Shown here piece after piece: positions 17,491-25,688 of a stretch of 49,391 nucleotides of DNA (positions are counted from its first letter, which is position 1; each line of letters opens with the position of its first letter). A program made the position numbers and the translations under genes. Source of the stretch: Mycolicibacterium austroafricanum (GTDB lineage: Bacteria > Actinomycetota > Actinomycetes > Mycobacteriales > Mycobacteriaceae). Location: the NCBI RefSeq assembly GCF_000612725.1, contig NZ_HG964452.1:308305-357695 (forward strand). Direction: 5' to 3'. The notes under the pieces were generated by a model. The model saw nothing but the letters and a program-made list of their open reading frames with translations. It had not been told where the DNA came from and did not search any database.

Positions 17491-18072
17491 TCACGGTGAA
17501 CCCTTGCCTGCCACACTGCGATTGAGATCGAGCAAGTCATCCACCGTCCACTGGTCGTCGGCGTGGCGACCGTAATGCACCGCCACGACGGTGCCATCGG
17601 GCACGATGAGCACATCCGCAGGCAGGCTCAAGTGGGTGGAGCCGTCACCGCCCCCGACACCGGCATTGTCGGGATCATCGTGTCGACCGACAATTTTGGC
17701 GTATCCCCGGAATGCCGCCAGCAGCGCCCGGGGGTGGGCAACCGCCCGGAGGTGAGCGTCGACCCCGAACTCGCGGTACACCTTCCGGTCAGGATCGGCC
17801 ACCACAGCGAAGGGCAACAGCGCTTGATACCCCTGCAGAGCCGATGCCGCTGAATGAAAGAACACCACCTCGGTGATCCCGGCGGCCGAGATCTCCTCAT
17901 GCCGGGTCGCGAAGCTGCGCAGGTGCAGATGACAGATCGGGCAACCCGCGAAGCGCCGGAATTGCAGATGTGTCACCCCCGCCCCAGCAGGAACCGTCAC
18001 ACGCTCACCGGTGATCGTCGTGTACTCACGGGCCGCGACAATTGCCCCGCGCTTCAACTTTTCAGACATCAT
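17491..18072 (-). CDS. Peroxiredoxin-like (AhpC/TSA) protein
   Basis: A 193-residue thioredoxin-fold protein of the AhpC/TSA-like group. The active-site segment is RRFAGCPICHLHLRSF, a CPIC pair in place of the usual peroxiredoxin T-x-x-C, as seen in the 'peroxiredoxin-like' subfamily. A Gly/Asp-rich loop (GVGGGDGSTHLSLPADVLI) precedes the last strand. Two adjacent ATGs (18072, 18069) can start it. It is likely a cytosolic thiol peroxidase or disulfide reductase. Confidence 0.75.
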   Translation of the reverse strand: MMSEKLKRGAIVAAREYTTITGERVTVPAGAGVTHLQFRRFAGCPICHLHLRSFATRHEEISAAGITEVVFFHSAASALQGYQALLPFAVVADPDRKVYREFGVDAHLRAVAHPRALLAAFRGYAKIVGRHDDPDNAGVGGGDGSTHLSLPADVLIVPDGTVVAVHYGRHADDQWTVDDLLDLNRSVAGKGSP

Positions 18073-18392
18073 CACGGGTCTACATGCTCGCAACGTGCGT
18101 AGGCAACCACAAAGTCACCTCGCTGACAGTCTGAAGCGGCCATACCGTGCTGATCACTCCAGCCGGACTGCACGTCGTCTTGTCGCGTGCCGATTCGGAC
18201 GATCCCCTGGGTGCACTTTCGCCGATGACACTCGGCGGCATCAACCGTGGAACAGAACAACGAGAACTGATTCACAACTGACCCCTTCAGCAAACCAGTA
18301 CCCCTGCGGCGATCCCGTCATTTGTTACGCAGGCGAATAACAATTTGCTCCGGAAACCCTCCCGCCGCTTTCGTTTGCGGGACAAGAAATCC
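18073..18392. other. Gene-free region left of the insertion sequence
   Basis: 320 bp with no supported gene and no clear RNA structure. It holds the promoter of the peroxiredoxin-like gene and ends in the 8-bp target duplication of the insertion sequence. Confidence 0.5.
18385..18392. repeat. Target-site duplication, left copy
   Basis: AGAAATCC, identical to 19849-19856 on the other side of the element; 8 bp is the normal duplication length for ISL3-family insertion. Confidence 0.92.
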
Positions 18393-19848
18393 GGCTCTTC
18401 GCACTTGATAGGGGTCTGGTGTTGTCCGACATCGTGTCGTGTCGGTGATTGATTAGGGGCCCGCGCCCCTGTGAGCTGGGTGTTCTCAGGCATCCAGGAC
18501 AAGGAACGCGGGCATGGTTGACGGTAGTTCATTGCTGCTCGATCTCGACGGTGTGGTCGTCGAGTCGGTGCAGCGCCTCGAGGACGGTACCCGGTTGGTG
18601 CATGTACTGACCGCCCCGGAGTGGGTTGGGATCTGCCCCGCGTGTGGGGAGCGCTCCAGCAGGTCGAAGGGCTGGGTGTACACCGGCCCGCGTGATGTGC
18701 AGGTCGGCCCGGATCGTCCGGTGCTGCGCTGGCGTAAGCGAAAGTGGTTGTGCCCCAGCATGGTCTGCGAGCGCAAGGTGTTCACCGAGTCGGTGCCTGG
18801 CGTTCCGGCGCGAGCGCGGGTTACCCCGCGGGCCAAGGCGTCGATGGCCAGCGCGGTGCTCGACGAGGACCGCTCCGTGGCTGCGGTAGCCGGGCAGTAC
18901 GGCTGCGGCTGGCACACCGTGCATGACCACGTCATCACCGTCGCCGAGGAGGCCTTGGAGGTCGAGCTGGAGCCGGTTGCGGTGCTCGGCATCGACGAGA
19001 CCCGCCGCGGCAAAGCCAAATGGGAGCACGACCCGGCGCTCGGCCGGAGGGTGTGGGTGGATCGCTGGGACACCGGCCTGGTCGACGTCACCGGCGATCA
19101 GGGCCTGCTGACCCAGGTCAACGGCAGAAACTCCGGGGCGGTGATCGACTGGCTGGCGACCCAGGACCCCACCTGGAAGGCGCAGATCACCCACGTGGCC
19201 ATCGATCTCTCACCCGCCTACGCCCGGGTCGCCCGCGAGGCGTTGCCGCAGGCGATCGTGATCGCCGACCGGTTCCATTTGGTCAAGAAGGCCAACGACA
19301 TGCTCGACGCGGTGCGCCGCCGGGTCACCTGGGCCCAGCGGGGCCGACGCGGTCGCAAGGCCGACGTCGAGTGGATCAACCGCCGCCGGCTGCTGCGCGG
19401 TGCTGAGCGGCTCACCGCAGACCAGCGCAGCAACCTGTTCGCCAAGCTGCTGAGCGCTGATCCGAACGAGGACATCGCTGCGGCGTGGATCGCCAAAGAA
19501 CTGCTGCGCGAACTGCTTTCCTGTGCCGACCGAGGAGGGCTGCGCTACGACATCGCCGCCGCGCTAGACCGGTTCTACCGCTTCTGCGCGGCCTGCAAGG
19601 TGCCCGAGGTCATCCGATTCGCCCGCACCATCGAGACCTGGCAGGCCCCGATCATCGCCGCCCTGCAAACCGGGCTGACCAACGCTCGCAGCGAGGGCTA
19701 CAACCGCATCGTCAAGCACGTCGGGCGCATCGCCTTCGGATTCCGCAACCCCGACAACCAACGCCGCCGCGTACGGTGGGCCTGCACCCGCCGATCGCGG
19801 CGAGTCACACCCAGCCGGCACCAATGCCACTGCTAACTGCGAAGAGCC
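18393..19848 (+). mobile_element. Complete ISL3-family insertion sequence (1456 bp)
   Basis: The element is bounded by inverted ends. The left end begins GGCTCTTCGCACTTGATAG; the right end, read inward, begins GGCTCTTCGCAGTTAGCAG. The first 11 bases are identical and about 15 of 19 match. An intact 8-bp duplication of AGAAATCC flanks it. It carries one full-length transposase gene. A hairpin with arms AGGGGC / GCCCCT (18455-18470) lies between the left end and the gene and may block read-through. The perfect duplication suggests a recent insertion. It sits between genes, so no coding sequence appears broken. Confidence 0.95.
18514..19836 (+). CDS. tnp: ISL3-family transposase
   Basis: A 440-residue DDE transposase. 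The N-terminal zinc-finger region has CPAC (41-44) and paired cysteines at 80 and 85. A helix-turn-helix segment follows (VAAVAGQYGCGWHTVHDHV). The DDE core has Asp161 in LGIDETRRGK, an Asp at 231 or 252 in AIDLSPAY / ADRFHLVKKAND, and Glu in NARSEGYNRIVKHVGR. The C-terminus RVRWACTRRSRR is typical. The frame is uninterrupted, so the element may be active. Confidence 0.95.
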   Translation: MVDGSSLLLDLDGVVVESVQRLEDGTRLVHVLTAPEWVGICPACGERSSRSKGWVYTGPRDVQVGPDRPVLRWRKRKWLCPSMVCERKVFTESVPGVPARARVTPRAKASMASAVLDEDRSVAAVAGQYGCGWHTVHDHVITVAEEALEVELEPVAVLGIDETRRGKAKWEHDPALGRRVWVDRWDTGLVDVTGDQGLLTQVNGRNSGAVIDWLATQDPTWKAQITHVAIDLSPAYARVAREALPQAIVIADRFHLVKKANDMLDAVRRRVTWAQRGRRGRKADVEWINRRRLLRGAERLTADQRSNLFAKLLSADPNEDIAAAWIAKELLRELLSCADRGGLRYDIAAALDRFYRFCAACKVPEVIRFARTIETWQAPIIAALQTGLTNARSEGYNRIVKHVGRIAFGFRNPDNQRRRVRWACTRRSRRVTPSRHQCHC

Positions 19849-19856
19849 AGAAATCC
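19849..19856. repeat. Target-site duplication, right copy
   Basis: AGAAATCC, identical to 18385-18392. Confidence 0.92.
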
Positions 19857-19945
19857 AACGTCGGCGCTTACCGAGGGAAAAGATCAGTTCAGCACCCCTT
19901 CCGGCCCCCGCCACAGTCAGCGCGGGTGACAGCGATTCGGATGCT

Positions 19946-20008
19946 CCGCCCTGCGCCGGCTCGCTATTAACATTGCTGTTAATAGCAGTTCATCAGGCTG
20001 CAGGGCGG
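19946..20008. promoter_or_regulatory. Nested palindrome, TetR-operator-like core in a GC stem
   Basis: The core has perfect 10-bp arms GCTATTAACA (19963-19972) and TGTTAATAGC (19977-19986) with a 4-nt loop. Outside it, CCGCCCTGC (19946-19954) pairs perfectly with GCAGGGCGG (20000-20008). The AT-rich core looks like a TetR-type operator. The outer arms could make a cruciform or a transcript hairpin. No regulator gene is adjacent. Confidence 0.5.
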
Positions 20009-20104
20009 TCGCCGGGACTTCTGGCCGCCGCCGTCCCGACCACCGCGTGGCGTTTTCCCGTACAGGTGTCGGCAAATCTACCGGGGTCGACCGCCACGCC
20101 CGGC

Positions 20105-20130
20105 ATTGAATGACAACAGTGTTATTCAAT
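20105..20130. promoter_or_regulatory. 26-bp near-palindrome, TetR-operator-like
   Basis: Perfect outer arms ATTGAAT and ATTCAAT enclose further matched bases (ACA / TGT). A further GTTATTCA copy follows at 20135-20142, repeating the half-site at 20121-20128. It lies about 113 bp upstream of the DUF732 ATG. Confidence 0.45.
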
Positions 20131-20242
20131 CCTCGTTATTCACTTTGCACACATTGGCCACGCTGATTTCAGAGAAATTGCGACGGTAAACGCCACCACG
20201 GCGTAGCGTGACGCCGTCAGCTAACCAATCAGGAGGACGCGC

Positions 20243-20542
20243 ATGCGCGCCAAACTCATCGTTTCAGCAGCCGTCGCCGCCGCCGGCCTCGCCACCGCGC
20301 TGGCAGCCCCCGCTTTCGCGGATGAGACGGACGACATCTTCATCTCAGCACTGCAGAATCAGGGCATCCCGTTCTCCACTGCGGAGAACGCGATCGAGCT
20401 GGCGAGCGCGGTATGCGATTACGCCGCCGCCGGCCAGGACCCCACCCAGATCGCACTGGAAATCATGGAGCCCGCCGGCTGGACGGCCGAGCAGAGCGGG
20501 TTCTTCGTGGGCGCCGCCACCCAGTCGTACTGCCCGTCGTAG
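20243..20542 (+). CDS. DUF732 secreted protein
   Basis: A 99-residue exported protein typical of mycobacteria. The signal peptide ends APAFADET (about residue 27). The DUF732 body has FISALQNQGIPF, a first cysteine in SAVCDYAAAG and a second in QSYCPS at the C-terminus, a pair that likely forms a disulfide. AGGAGG precedes the ATG. The stop region shows a 12-bp tandem duplication (CGTCGTAGTCGC twice). Function of the family is unknown. Confidence 0.88.
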   Translation: MRAKLIVSAAVAAAGLATALAAPAFADETDDIFISALQNQGIPFSTAENAIELASAVCDYAAAGQDPTQIALEIMEPAGWTAEQSGFFVGAATQSYCPS

Positions 20543-20581
20543 TCGCCGTCGTAGTCGCCGGGATCCGCCCGGCTCGAGCGC

Positions 20582-21004
20582 TCAGACCCGCAGGGCGGTG
20601 AAAGGCGCAAAAGGCAGTATTCGCAACACAAACCACACCACGACGACCGCCAGGGTCACCGGTGCCGCCCACTTGTGATGCTGCCAGGAGACCATCCTGC
20701 GGTCGACGATGCGGCCGTAGGTCCAAGCCGCGAACGCCACGACCAGGAAACCGAGCGCCACCACGGCCAACGCGTTGAACCGGATCGCGGCCAACACGTC
20801 GCCGTGTAACAGCGAATAGATCATCCGCAGCGCGCCGCAGCCCGGGCAGTCAACGCCGAGAAGGGCTTTCGTCGGACACTGCGGAAGAAGGCCGCCAGGG
20901 GTGGTTGGATCTGCTACCCACACAACGGCACACGCGCCTGCCGCCAGGGCGCCCACCAGGAGCGGGCCGCCGAGGCGTGCAGGCGCGGATTGCCGGGCCG
21001 GCAA
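20582..21004 (-). CDS. DUF2752 membrane protein
   Basis: A protein of about 140 residues with three transmembrane segments. It has the DUF2752 signature LLGVDCPGCGALRMIYSLLHGD, including the CPGCG pair, preceded by LLPQCPTK. The start is uncertain: TTG at 21004 is proposed because it follows the upstream CD225 gene by 5 bp; internal GTGs are alternatives. CD225 and DUF2752 genes are often paired in actinobacteria. Function unknown. Confidence 0.8.
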   Translation of the reverse strand: MPARQSAPARLGGPLLVGALAAGACAVVWVADPTTPGGLLPQCPTKALLGVDCPGCGALRMIYSLLHGDVLAAIRFNALAVVALGFLVVAFAAWTYGRIVDRRMVSWQHHKWAAPVTLAVVVVWFVLRILPFAPFTALRV

Positions 21005-21009
21005 TGCGG

Positions 21010-21363
21010 TCAGTATGTCGACGAGGTGTCGAAGTCCATGTTGATGGCGCCGACGGCATAGAGAATCGCGTAGATGATCCACACCGCCACAGCACCGAGG
21101 GCGGCCCAGATCGCCCACTTCTTGGCCGCGTCCGAGGCGGCCTGCGCCTCGGCGAAACGGCCTTGCGCCCAAAGGCCGTTGACCTGACTGGCCTTGACGA
21201 TCGACACGATGCCGAACGGCAGACAGCAGAACAACGTCGTCAGGATTCCCCACACCAGGTTCGAGCTCGGTTGCGGCCCTTGGGGTTGCTGCGGAGGAGG
21301 ATATCCGGGGCTTCCGGCGGGCGGCGGGGGCGGATAATTGCCGGGTGGCGGCGGTTGCGTCAT
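21010..21363 (-). CDS. CD225/dispanin-family membrane protein
   Basis: A 117-residue protein. The N-terminal 40 residues are Pro/Gly/Gln-rich (PPPPGNYPPPPPAG). A CD225-type domain follows with two hydrophobic segments (GILTTLFCCLPFGIVSIVKA and IWAALGAVAVWIIYAILYA) and the conserved loop ASQVNGLWAQGRFAEA. GGGAGAC lies before the ATG; an in-frame start 15 bp upstream is less likely. It is co-directional with and just upstream of the DUF2752 gene. Confidence 0.85.
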   Translation of the reverse strand: MTQPPPPGNYPPPPPAGSPGYPPPQQPQGPQPSSNLVWGILTTLFCCLPFGIVSIVKASQVNGLWAQGRFAEAQAASDAAKKWAIWAALGAVAVWIIYAILYAVGAINMDFDTSSTY

Positions 21364-21537
21364 GGTCGTCTCCCTCAAAGGCCAAGTGGTAGCTCAGAAG
21401 AGCGAGCTAAGGGTAGCGGACAAGATCGACCCGAATGTGGCAAATCGACACCGTTACGCGACTTTCGGGTGAACTCGCGCAACAGGTGCAGTCGGGGGTC
21501 CCGAGACCGTCTGACGGCGGCAGAGTCAGCAACGGTC

Positions 21538-22857
21538 TCACGACCGGTCCGGGCCGGATGAAACCGGCATCCGCTCCCGGAGACTGTCATAGATGGGAGC
21601 GGAGCCGAGCGCGTTGGCCGACACCACCGCGGCGGCGGTGGCGATCATCATGGGGACCGCGACCGACGTCGTCGCCGTCATCTCGATGACGATGAGGAGT
21701 CCGGTCAGCGGTGCCCGCACGGTCGCACCGAAGAACGCCGCCATCCCGGCCAGCGCCATCGGAATCGCAAGGAACGTCGGATCGTCCGGCCACACGGCGC
21801 CGAAACAGCCGACGAACAGCGTGCCCCAGAGTGCACCGATGGCCAACAGCGGCGCGAACAGTCCACCGGGAACCGCCGCCGAGTAGCACAGCGGGCCGGT
21901 GAGGAACCGCGCCGCGAGAAGTCCCGCCGTGGCGAGCAGGACGAACTGGTGGCCGCCGAGAAGCATCTGGGTCAGGGTGTCGCCGTCGCCGACCGTGAGC
22001 GGGGCGACGCACAGCAGCAGCCCGACGGCTGCCCCGATCGCGCCGGCCTGCACCAGGGTTGGGATACGCCGGATGGCCGCGACGTGGTCCAGCGCCCACA
22101 GCACGACGAGGTTGTACCCGGCTCCGAGGAATCCGGTCAGCACACCGAAGACGAGAAACAATGGGAGCCATACGAGTTCGGGTGCCGGTACGGTCGGTAC
22201 CCCGAAGTCGGGGTGGTCACCCAACAGCAGCCTGGACGTGCCGACTGCTGCCGCCGCGGCAAACACCGATACCAGCACGGCCTGTAACCGCCACGACTTC
22301 GTCACCTCTTCGAGGGTGAACAGGACACCCGCCAGCGGCGCGTTGAATGCGACGGCCAGGCCGGCGCCGCCCAACGCCGCCTGCATCATCGCGGCTTCGG
22401 AGGACGGTAAGCGGGTGCGCCGGGCAGCTTCGGCTCCCACCGCCGCCCCGATGTGGACGGTGGGTCCTTCACGCCCGAGCACCAGTCCCCCACCGATCGC
22501 CAGGACACCGCCCACAAACCTCGCGAAAACAAGCCGAAGGGGTGGCGGTGCCGCCTTTCCAAGGAAGACGGCTTCGACGTGCGGGATGCCGCTGCCGACC
22601 GCCAACGGCTCCCATCGCACGAGAAGCGCCGCGGCGGTGGCGCAGGCGGCCACCACGCCCATCGGGACGAGCCAGCCCGGTCCGGGTAGTCGCTGCGCCC
22701 ACTCGACCACGTCGACACGGAGTGATTCTGCGGCCTGCAGGCACCACCGGAACGCGCCACCGACGAGGCCGATGACAACTCCCGCGATGATCGCCGCGGC
22801 GCTGAGCACCGCGCTGCGGTGCAGCGACGGTCGTGCGTCCCCCACGCCAGGATCCAC
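21538..22857 (-). CDS. ClC-family chloride/proton antiporter
   Basis: A 439-residue ClC protein. The three selectivity motifs are present: GSGIP (88-92), GREGPTV with the gating Glu130, and GGLFAP near residue 318. Glutamates at 183-184 (TLEEV) match the internal proton-transfer glutamate of antiporters, so Cl-/H+ exchange rather than a channel is likely. The start is GTG. It lacks C-terminal CBS domains. It is divergent from the DUF427 gene. Confidence 0.9.
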   Translation of the reverse strand: MDPGVGDARPSLHRSAVLSAAAIIAGVVIGLVGGAFRWCLQAAESLRVDVVEWAQRLPGPGWLVPMGVVAACATAAALLVRWEPLAVGSGIPHVEAVFLGKAAPPPLRLVFARFVGGVLAIGGGLVLGREGPTVHIGAAVGAEAARRTRLPSSEAAMMQAALGGAGLAVAFNAPLAGVLFTLEEVTKSWRLQAVLVSVFAAAAAVGTSRLLLGDHPDFGVPTVPAPELVWLPLFLVFGVLTGFLGAGYNLVVLWALDHVAAIRRIPTLVQAGAIGAAVGLLLCVAPLTVGDGDTLTQMLLGGHQFVLLATAGLLAARFLTGPLCYSAAVPGGLFAPLLAIGALWGTLFVGCFGAVWPDDPTFLAIPMALAGMAAFFGATVRAPLTGLLIVIEMTATTSVAVPMMIATAAAVVSANALGSAPIYDSLRERMPVSSGPDRS

Positions 22858-22950
22858 GAGGGTCGTCCCCTTTCGCCGTCGGCAGCACCGGGCCTACAGT
22901 TTCGCGCAAAAATCGACGGGAGGGGGTTCACCTGACCGAGGAGAGACACC

Positions 22951-23727
22951 GTGAGCAGCACGCCAGAGGCAGCGGACTATCCGCGGACGGCCGCGGATCG
23001 AGGGCGGGTCGAGCCGGTGCCGCGGCGCGTCCGCGGCTATGTGGGCACCGAGCTGGTCTTCGACACGAACGCAGCGCGCTATGTCTGGGAGGTTCCGTAC
23101 TACCCGCAGTACTACATCCCCTTGCGCGATGTGCGTCCCGGCCTGCTGCGGGACGACGGGCGTCCTCAGAAGGTGCAGTTCGGCCCGTCGCGGGTGTTCT
23201 CCGTGGTCGCAGGTTCGCGCACAGCCGAGTCGGCGGCGCGGGTGTTCGGCGACGGTGACGGCCCGGTTGCCGGCTTGGTGAAGTTCGAGTGGGATGCGCT
23301 GACGTGGTTCGAGGAGGACGAGCCGATCTACGGCCATCCGCGAAACCCCTACGCCCGGGTGGATGCGCTGCGCTCACACCGCCACGTTGCGGTCGAACTG
23401 GACGGGGTGTCGCTGGCCGACACCCACAGCCCGGTGATGTTGTTCGAAACCGGTTTGCCGACAAGGTATTACATCGATCGCACCGACATCGCCTTCGAAC
23501 ACCTGGAGCCGTCGGGCACTCAGACCCTGTGCCCTTACAAGGGCGTGACCTCGGGATACTGGTCGGTGCGTACCGATCACGGAGTGCACGCCGACCTCGC
23601 CTGGACCTACCAGACCCCGCTGCCCGCGGTCGCCGCGATCGCGAACATGGTCGCCTTCTACAACGAGAAGGTCGACATCACCGTCGACGGCGTGCAGCCG
23701 TCCCGGCCGAAAACCCATTTCAGCTAG
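22951..23727 (+). CDS. Tandem DUF427-domain protein
   Basis: A 258-residue protein with two copies of the DUF427 beta-sandwich fold. Copy 1 (about 25-115) has RGYVGTELVFDTNAARYVWE. Copy 2 (about 140-250) has VAVELDGVSLADTHSPVMLFE, the RYYIDRTDI strand and TLCPYKGVTSGYWSV with its cysteine. GAGGAG precedes the GTG start. Mycobacterial homologues are common and uncharacterised. It ends 5 bp from the convergent GNAT gene. Confidence 0.85.
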   Translation: MSSTPEAADYPRTAADRGRVEPVPRRVRGYVGTELVFDTNAARYVWEVPYYPQYYIPLRDVRPGLLRDDGRPQKVQFGPSRVFSVVAGSRTAESAARVFGDGDGPVAGLVKFEWDALTWFEEDEPIYGHPRNPYARVDALRSHRHVAVELDGVSLADTHSPVMLFETGLPTRYYIDRTDIAFEHLEPSGTQTLCPYKGVTSGYWSVRTDHGVHADLAWTYQTPLPAVAAIANMVAFYNEKVDITVDGVQPSRPKTHFS

Positions 23728-23732
23728 GCATC

Positions 23733-24044
23733 TCAGGTGCGGTCGGTGATGTCGGCGTACTCCGGATGCCTGTCGATGTATTCGGCGACCATCCAGCAGG
23801 TCGGCACGATGCGCAACCCCTCGGCCTGCGTGACACGTAGGGCTTCGGCGACGAGAATCGTTGCCAGGCCCCGCCCCTGGAACTGCGGCAGCACCTCGGT
23901 GTGCGGGAAGACCCGTCGACCGTCGTGGTCGTGGTACTCGGCGAGTCCGACCGGCCGTCCCTCCACCTCGATGACGAATCGACCGGACTGCCGCGTGACG
24001 GCGGTGTGGGCACCGGTGCGATCCGGCGGCGTCTCGGAGGTCAT
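23733..24044 (-). CDS. GNAT-fold N-acetyltransferase, short (NATD1/YjdJ type)
   Basis: A 103-residue single-domain acetyltransferase. The acetyl-CoA-binding loop is VLPQFQGRGLATILV. Upstream strands RFVIEVEGRPVGLAEYHD and the C-terminal CWMVAEYIDRHPEY match the short NATD1/YjdJ group. Substrate unknown. Confidence 0.85.
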   Translation of the reverse strand: MTSETPPDRTGAHTAVTRQSGRFVIEVEGRPVGLAEYHDHDGRRVFPHTEVLPQFQGRGLATILVAEALRVTQAEGLRIVPTCWMVAEYIDRHPEYADITDRT

Positions 24045-24174
24045 GGCCCCACGATAGTTCCGGCCCTGACGGCGCAGGACCTCGGTCGCGAGTCGTAGGG
24101 CACAAAGTCACCGATGCGCCGCTACCCGGTGTGGTCCGCCGCGTTGCGCCTTACCGTGGTGGGTGGGAGACACA

Positions 24175-25536
24175 ATGAGCGAATTCATGCGCAGCAGCGA
24201 TGCATTCACCTGGTCGATGGAAAGCGATCCTCGGCTGAGGTCGACGGTGGTGACGGTCTTGATGTTGGACCGGACGCCCGACTGGGGCGAGGTCCGGGAC
24301 CGGATCGAGCGGCTCAGCCACGAGCTACCGATGCTGCGACAGGTTGTCGTCGAGTCCCCGCCACCGGCGCCGCCGCGCTGGCAGGACTGCACCGACTTCG
24401 ACTTGGACTTCCACATGCGCAGGGTCGCCGCACCGGAGGACGGGTCGTTCGACGATGTACTCGAACTCGCCCGGCTGGCGCAGATGGAGGACTTCGACCG
24501 CGCCCGCCCGCTGTGGAAGATCACCCTGATCGAGGGCCTGCCCGAGGGCGAGGCAGCCGTGTTGTGCACGTTCCACCACGCGCTGTCCGACGGTGTCGGC
24601 GGGATTCAGATCGCGATGACCCTTTTCGGGCTCACCCCCGAGTTGGCGCCCACGGATGAGACGCCGGAGGTGTCGCGACCGTCCCTGCTGGGCGACTACC
24701 GGGATGCGGCGCGCTACGGCGCCGGACTGGTCACAGATGCCGTCACCGGCGTGTTGACCGGGGTGCCCCGGCTGGTCTACGACGGTGTGCGCAGTCCGCT
24801 GCGGACACTGAACTCGGTTGCCGAAATGGCGACGTCGGTGTACCGCACCGTGCGACCGGTGAACGCGACAGGTTCACCGCTGATGACGGAACGGACGCTG
24901 ATTCGCCGTCTCGGGGTGCTGGAGGTGCCGAGGCCGCAGCTGCGGGAGGCGGCGCATCGCAGCGGCGGCGCGCTCAACGACGCGTTCGTCGCCGGCGTGG
25001 CGGGCGGCCTTCGCCGCTACCACGAGAAGCACGGTGTCGGCGTCGGCGAACTGCACCTGACCATGCCGATCAGCCTGCGTGCCTCCAGTGATGCGCCCGG
25101 CGGCAACCGGATCACGTTGATGCGGTTCGACATTCCGGTCGACGAGGCCGATCCGGCGGAGCGGATCCGGCAGATCCATGAACGTACCGAGCGTGTGCGC
25201 AACGAGAAGTCGCTGCCACACACACAACTGATCGCCGGCTTTCTCAATCGGATGCCGCGCTGGTATATCGGTTCGATCCTGCGGCACGTCGACTTCCTTG
25301 CGAGCGACGTGCCGGGGATACCGGTGCCGGTGTCCCTCGGCGGCGCCAACGTCAGGGTGCAGTATGCGTTCGGGCCGACGATCGGATCGGCGGTCAATGT
25401 CACGCTGCTGACCTACGTCGACACCTGCGCCCTCGGCATCGACGTCGACAGCGGCGCGATCCCGGATGTCGAGGTGTTCACCGACTGCCTGCGGGACGGT
25501 TTCGACGAGGTGCTGGCGCTGGCCGACGACGACTGA
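24175..25536 (+). CDS. Wax ester synthase / diacylglycerol acyltransferase (WS/DGAT)
   Basis: A 453-residue acyltransferase that makes triacylglycerol or wax esters from acyl-CoA. The catalytic HHxxxDG is HHALSDG (His134, His135, Asp139). Downstream conserved blocks are LNDAFVAGVAGGLRRY, MPISLRASSD, GGNRITLMRFDIP and the SDVPGIPVPVSLGGA segment. GGGAG lies before the ATG; an upstream GTG at 24163 would add four residues. Mycobacteria carry many Tgs-type paralogues, so the lipid class cannot be fixed. Confidence 0.9.
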   Translation: MSEFMRSSDAFTWSMESDPRLRSTVVTVLMLDRTPDWGEVRDRIERLSHELPMLRQVVVESPPPAPPRWQDCTDFDLDFHMRRVAAPEDGSFDDVLELARLAQMEDFDRARPLWKITLIEGLPEGEAAVLCTFHHALSDGVGGIQIAMTLFGLTPELAPTDETPEVSRPSLLGDYRDAARYGAGLVTDAVTGVLTGVPRLVYDGVRSPLRTLNSVAEMATSVYRTVRPVNATGSPLMTERTLIRRLGVLEVPRPQLREAAHRSGGALNDAFVAGVAGGLRRYHEKHGVGVGELHLTMPISLRASSDAPGGNRITLMRFDIPVDEADPAERIRQIHERTERVRNEKSLPHTQLIAGFLNRMPRWYIGSILRHVDFLASDVPGIPVPVSLGGANVRVQYAFGPTIGSAVNVTLLTYVDTCALGIDVDSGAIPDVEVFTDCLRDGFDEVLALADDD

Positions 25537-25622
25537 GCCAGTCGCTGTGATCCGGCGACGAACGCACGGTCGGCACGGGACCTTGGACCCTGATCCGAAC
25601 CGCCGCCGGGGCGCATCCTTAG

Positions 25623-25679
25623 CTTGTGGGCATATTGCCCGCTGAACACTTGTGGGCATATTGCCCACTGAACAGTGGG
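25623..25679 (+). promoter_or_regulatory. Two tandem 26-bp palindrome-bearing repeats before the PE-PPE gene
   Basis: Copy 1 is 25623-25648 and copy 2 is 25649-25674; they abut and differ at one base. Copy 2 contains the perfect palindrome GTGGGCA / TGCCCAC around TAT; copy 1 has one mismatch. A further inverted repeat, CCCACTG / CAGTGGG with a 2-nt spacer (25664-25679), overlaps the second copy. The set ends 9 bp before the ATG. It looks like a double operator or an RNA switch. I know of no matching consensus. Confidence 0.6.
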
Positions 25680-25688
25680 GGCGCGGTC

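Larger units (their letters stand above)
19857..20242. other. Gene-free region with two palindromes
   Basis: 386 bp between the insertion sequence and the DUF732 gene. An open frame on the minus strand (19917-20129) has no ribosome site and begins inside a palindrome, so I do not accept it. The region holds the two structures listed next and the promoter of the DUF732 gene. Confidence 0.55.

Noticed and set aside
19917..20129. 70-codon minus-strand frame next to the IS
   Set aside because: Its start codon lies inside a palindrome, there is no ribosome site and no recognisable motif.
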